Shown: piece after piece, positions 5,700 to 6,259 of the stretch
Layout of the letters: every line of letters begins with the position of its first letter
Position numbering within the stretch: the stretch's first letter is position 1
Source: Neisseriaceae bacterium
GTDB taxonomy: Bacteria; Pseudomonadota; Gammaproteobacteria; Burkholderiales; Neisseriaceae
Direction: 5' to 3'
Assembly (NCBI GenBank): GCA_030151665.1
Contig: JASLDB010000054.1
Span: 1-6,259, forward strand
DNA: 6,259 nt
Notes under the pieces: generated by a model
Told to the model about the DNA's origin: nothing
What the model saw: the letters and a program-made list of their open reading frames with translations, nothing else
Database searches by the model: none
Translations under genes and position numbers: made by a program

Positions 5700-6259
5700 T
5701 CAATCATCCATGACTTTTTTGCCCAATTGGCTTTCGGTCTTGCCAATTTGCCAATAAGCACAAGCATAGCAATCATCTCGTGTCCAACCGTGTTCTTTGC
5801 GTAAATAATTGCGACAAGCCCGCACAGCTGAATGTTCTGCGGTAATGTGGGCAAAACGCAGTGCAGGCAAATGGGCGAGGTGACTTTGCTTTCGCAACTC
5901 ATCAGCCAATAAACTGCTTTTATTGGGCTTGTCATTGATTAACCAAATTACGGTCAATTGTGCAGGCGAATTTAATGCAAGGCGATCTGCTTCGCTGGGC
6001 ACTTCTGCAATCACATAGGCATGGGCATGGGCTGGCAAGGTTTGCAATACAGCATCGGTAACAGGCAAACCTGTGGGGTCGGTGATAAATAAGTAGTGAT
6101 CTAGGCTGGGCGGCACAATCACTTGTGGTTCTGTGCCCATGGTGATACCAATTTCATCACCTGCTTGTGCAGTGTTGACCCAATGGCAAGCAACCGTGTC
6201 TGTGCCATGCATGGCAAAATCAATGGTTAAGGTTTTTTGGGCCAAATCAATCTGCCGAT
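5700..6259 (-). CDS. Siderophore-interacting FAD protein (ferric-siderophore reductase), 5'-truncated
   Basis: Members of this cytosolic ViuB/YqjH-like family (COG2375) use FAD and NAD(P)H to reduce ferric siderophores and release iron. 185 residues are visible and the frame runs off the window edge (reading RQIDLAQKTLTIDF), so part of the N-terminal FAD-binding barrel is missing; the TTG near 6245 is internal. Visible order, counted from the window edge: IDFAMHG (12-18), the end of the flavin domain; TAQAGDEIGI (29-38), a typical linker; DHYLFITDPTGLPVTDAVLQ (53-72), the nucleotide-binding start. The family more often reads GDETALPA at that last place. The C-terminal part has AEHSAVRACRNYLRKEHG (140-157) and AYWQIGKTE (167-175), matching the conserved YWRxGxxE end. 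A tail of about ten residues ends at TGA (5700-5702). It is convergent with the catabolic block and probably unrelated to it. Being iron-related it may be Fur-controlled, but its promoter is not in the window. Confidence 0.88.
   Translation of the reverse strand, partial: RQIDLAQKTLTIDFAMHGTDTVACHWVNTAQAGDEIGITMGTEPQVIVPPSLDHYLFITDPTGLPVTDAVLQTLPAHAHAYVIAEVPSEADRLALNSPAQLTVIWLINDKPNKSSLLADELRKQSHLAHLPALRFAHITAEHSAVRACRNYLRKEHGWTRDDCYACAYWQIGKTESQLGKKVMDD

Noticed and set aside
5654..5935. 93-codon - strand frame overlapping the siderophore-interacting gene
   Set aside because: It runs in another frame through a well-supported conserved protein and through the terminator; it is a shadow.
6243..6245. 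TTG as the start of the siderophore-interacting gene
   Set aside because: The frame stays open to the window edge and the N-terminal flavin domain is missing, so this is an internal leucine codon.

Overview
The window looks like a chromosomal segment of a moderately AT-rich Gram-negative proteobacterium. The visible part of SerC is very like the gammaproteobacterial enzyme. I cannot name a genus, and I saw no DNA-uptake repeats, insertion sequences, phage genes, tRNA, rRNA or CRISPR that would help.

Layout. Positions 1-688 hold the 3' part of serC (phosphoserine aminotransferase, serine/PLP biosynthesis), closed by a clear intrinsic terminator at 706-738. A 294-base stretch without a convincing gene (739-1032) follows; it carries several dyad symmetries and the likely promoter region of the next block. 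Four genes on the + strand come next: a YkvI-family membrane transporter (1033-2160), a DadA-like FAD-dependent amine/amino-acid oxidoreductase (2231-3496), a small RidA/YoaB-type imine deaminase (3499-3846) and a thiamine-pyrophosphate enzyme of the acetolactate synthase/2-oxoacid decarboxylase superfamily (3954-5624). A strong, probably bidirectional terminator (5635-5671) ends the block. On the opposite strand, converging on that terminator, lies the 3' part of a siderophore-interacting flavoprotein gene (5700-6259) whose 5' end is outside the window.

How the genes may work together. The order transporter, FAD amino-acid oxidase/dehydrogenase, imine hydrolase, TPP enzyme reads like a catabolic route. 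An amino acid or related amine would be imported and oxidised to an imine, the imine hydrolysed to a 2-oxo acid plus ammonia, and the 2-oxo acid decarboxylated or ligated on TPP. Each enzyme family is well known. Combining them into one pathway is my inference, and the substrate cannot be read from the sequence. The oxidoreductase and RidA genes are almost certainly co-transcribed (2-base gap). The 70- and 107-base gaps on either side hold hairpins and could allow separate control. A dyad of the form GATTG-N(10-11)-GGGCAATCT occurs upstream of both the transporter and the oxidoreductase genes and may be a shared operator.
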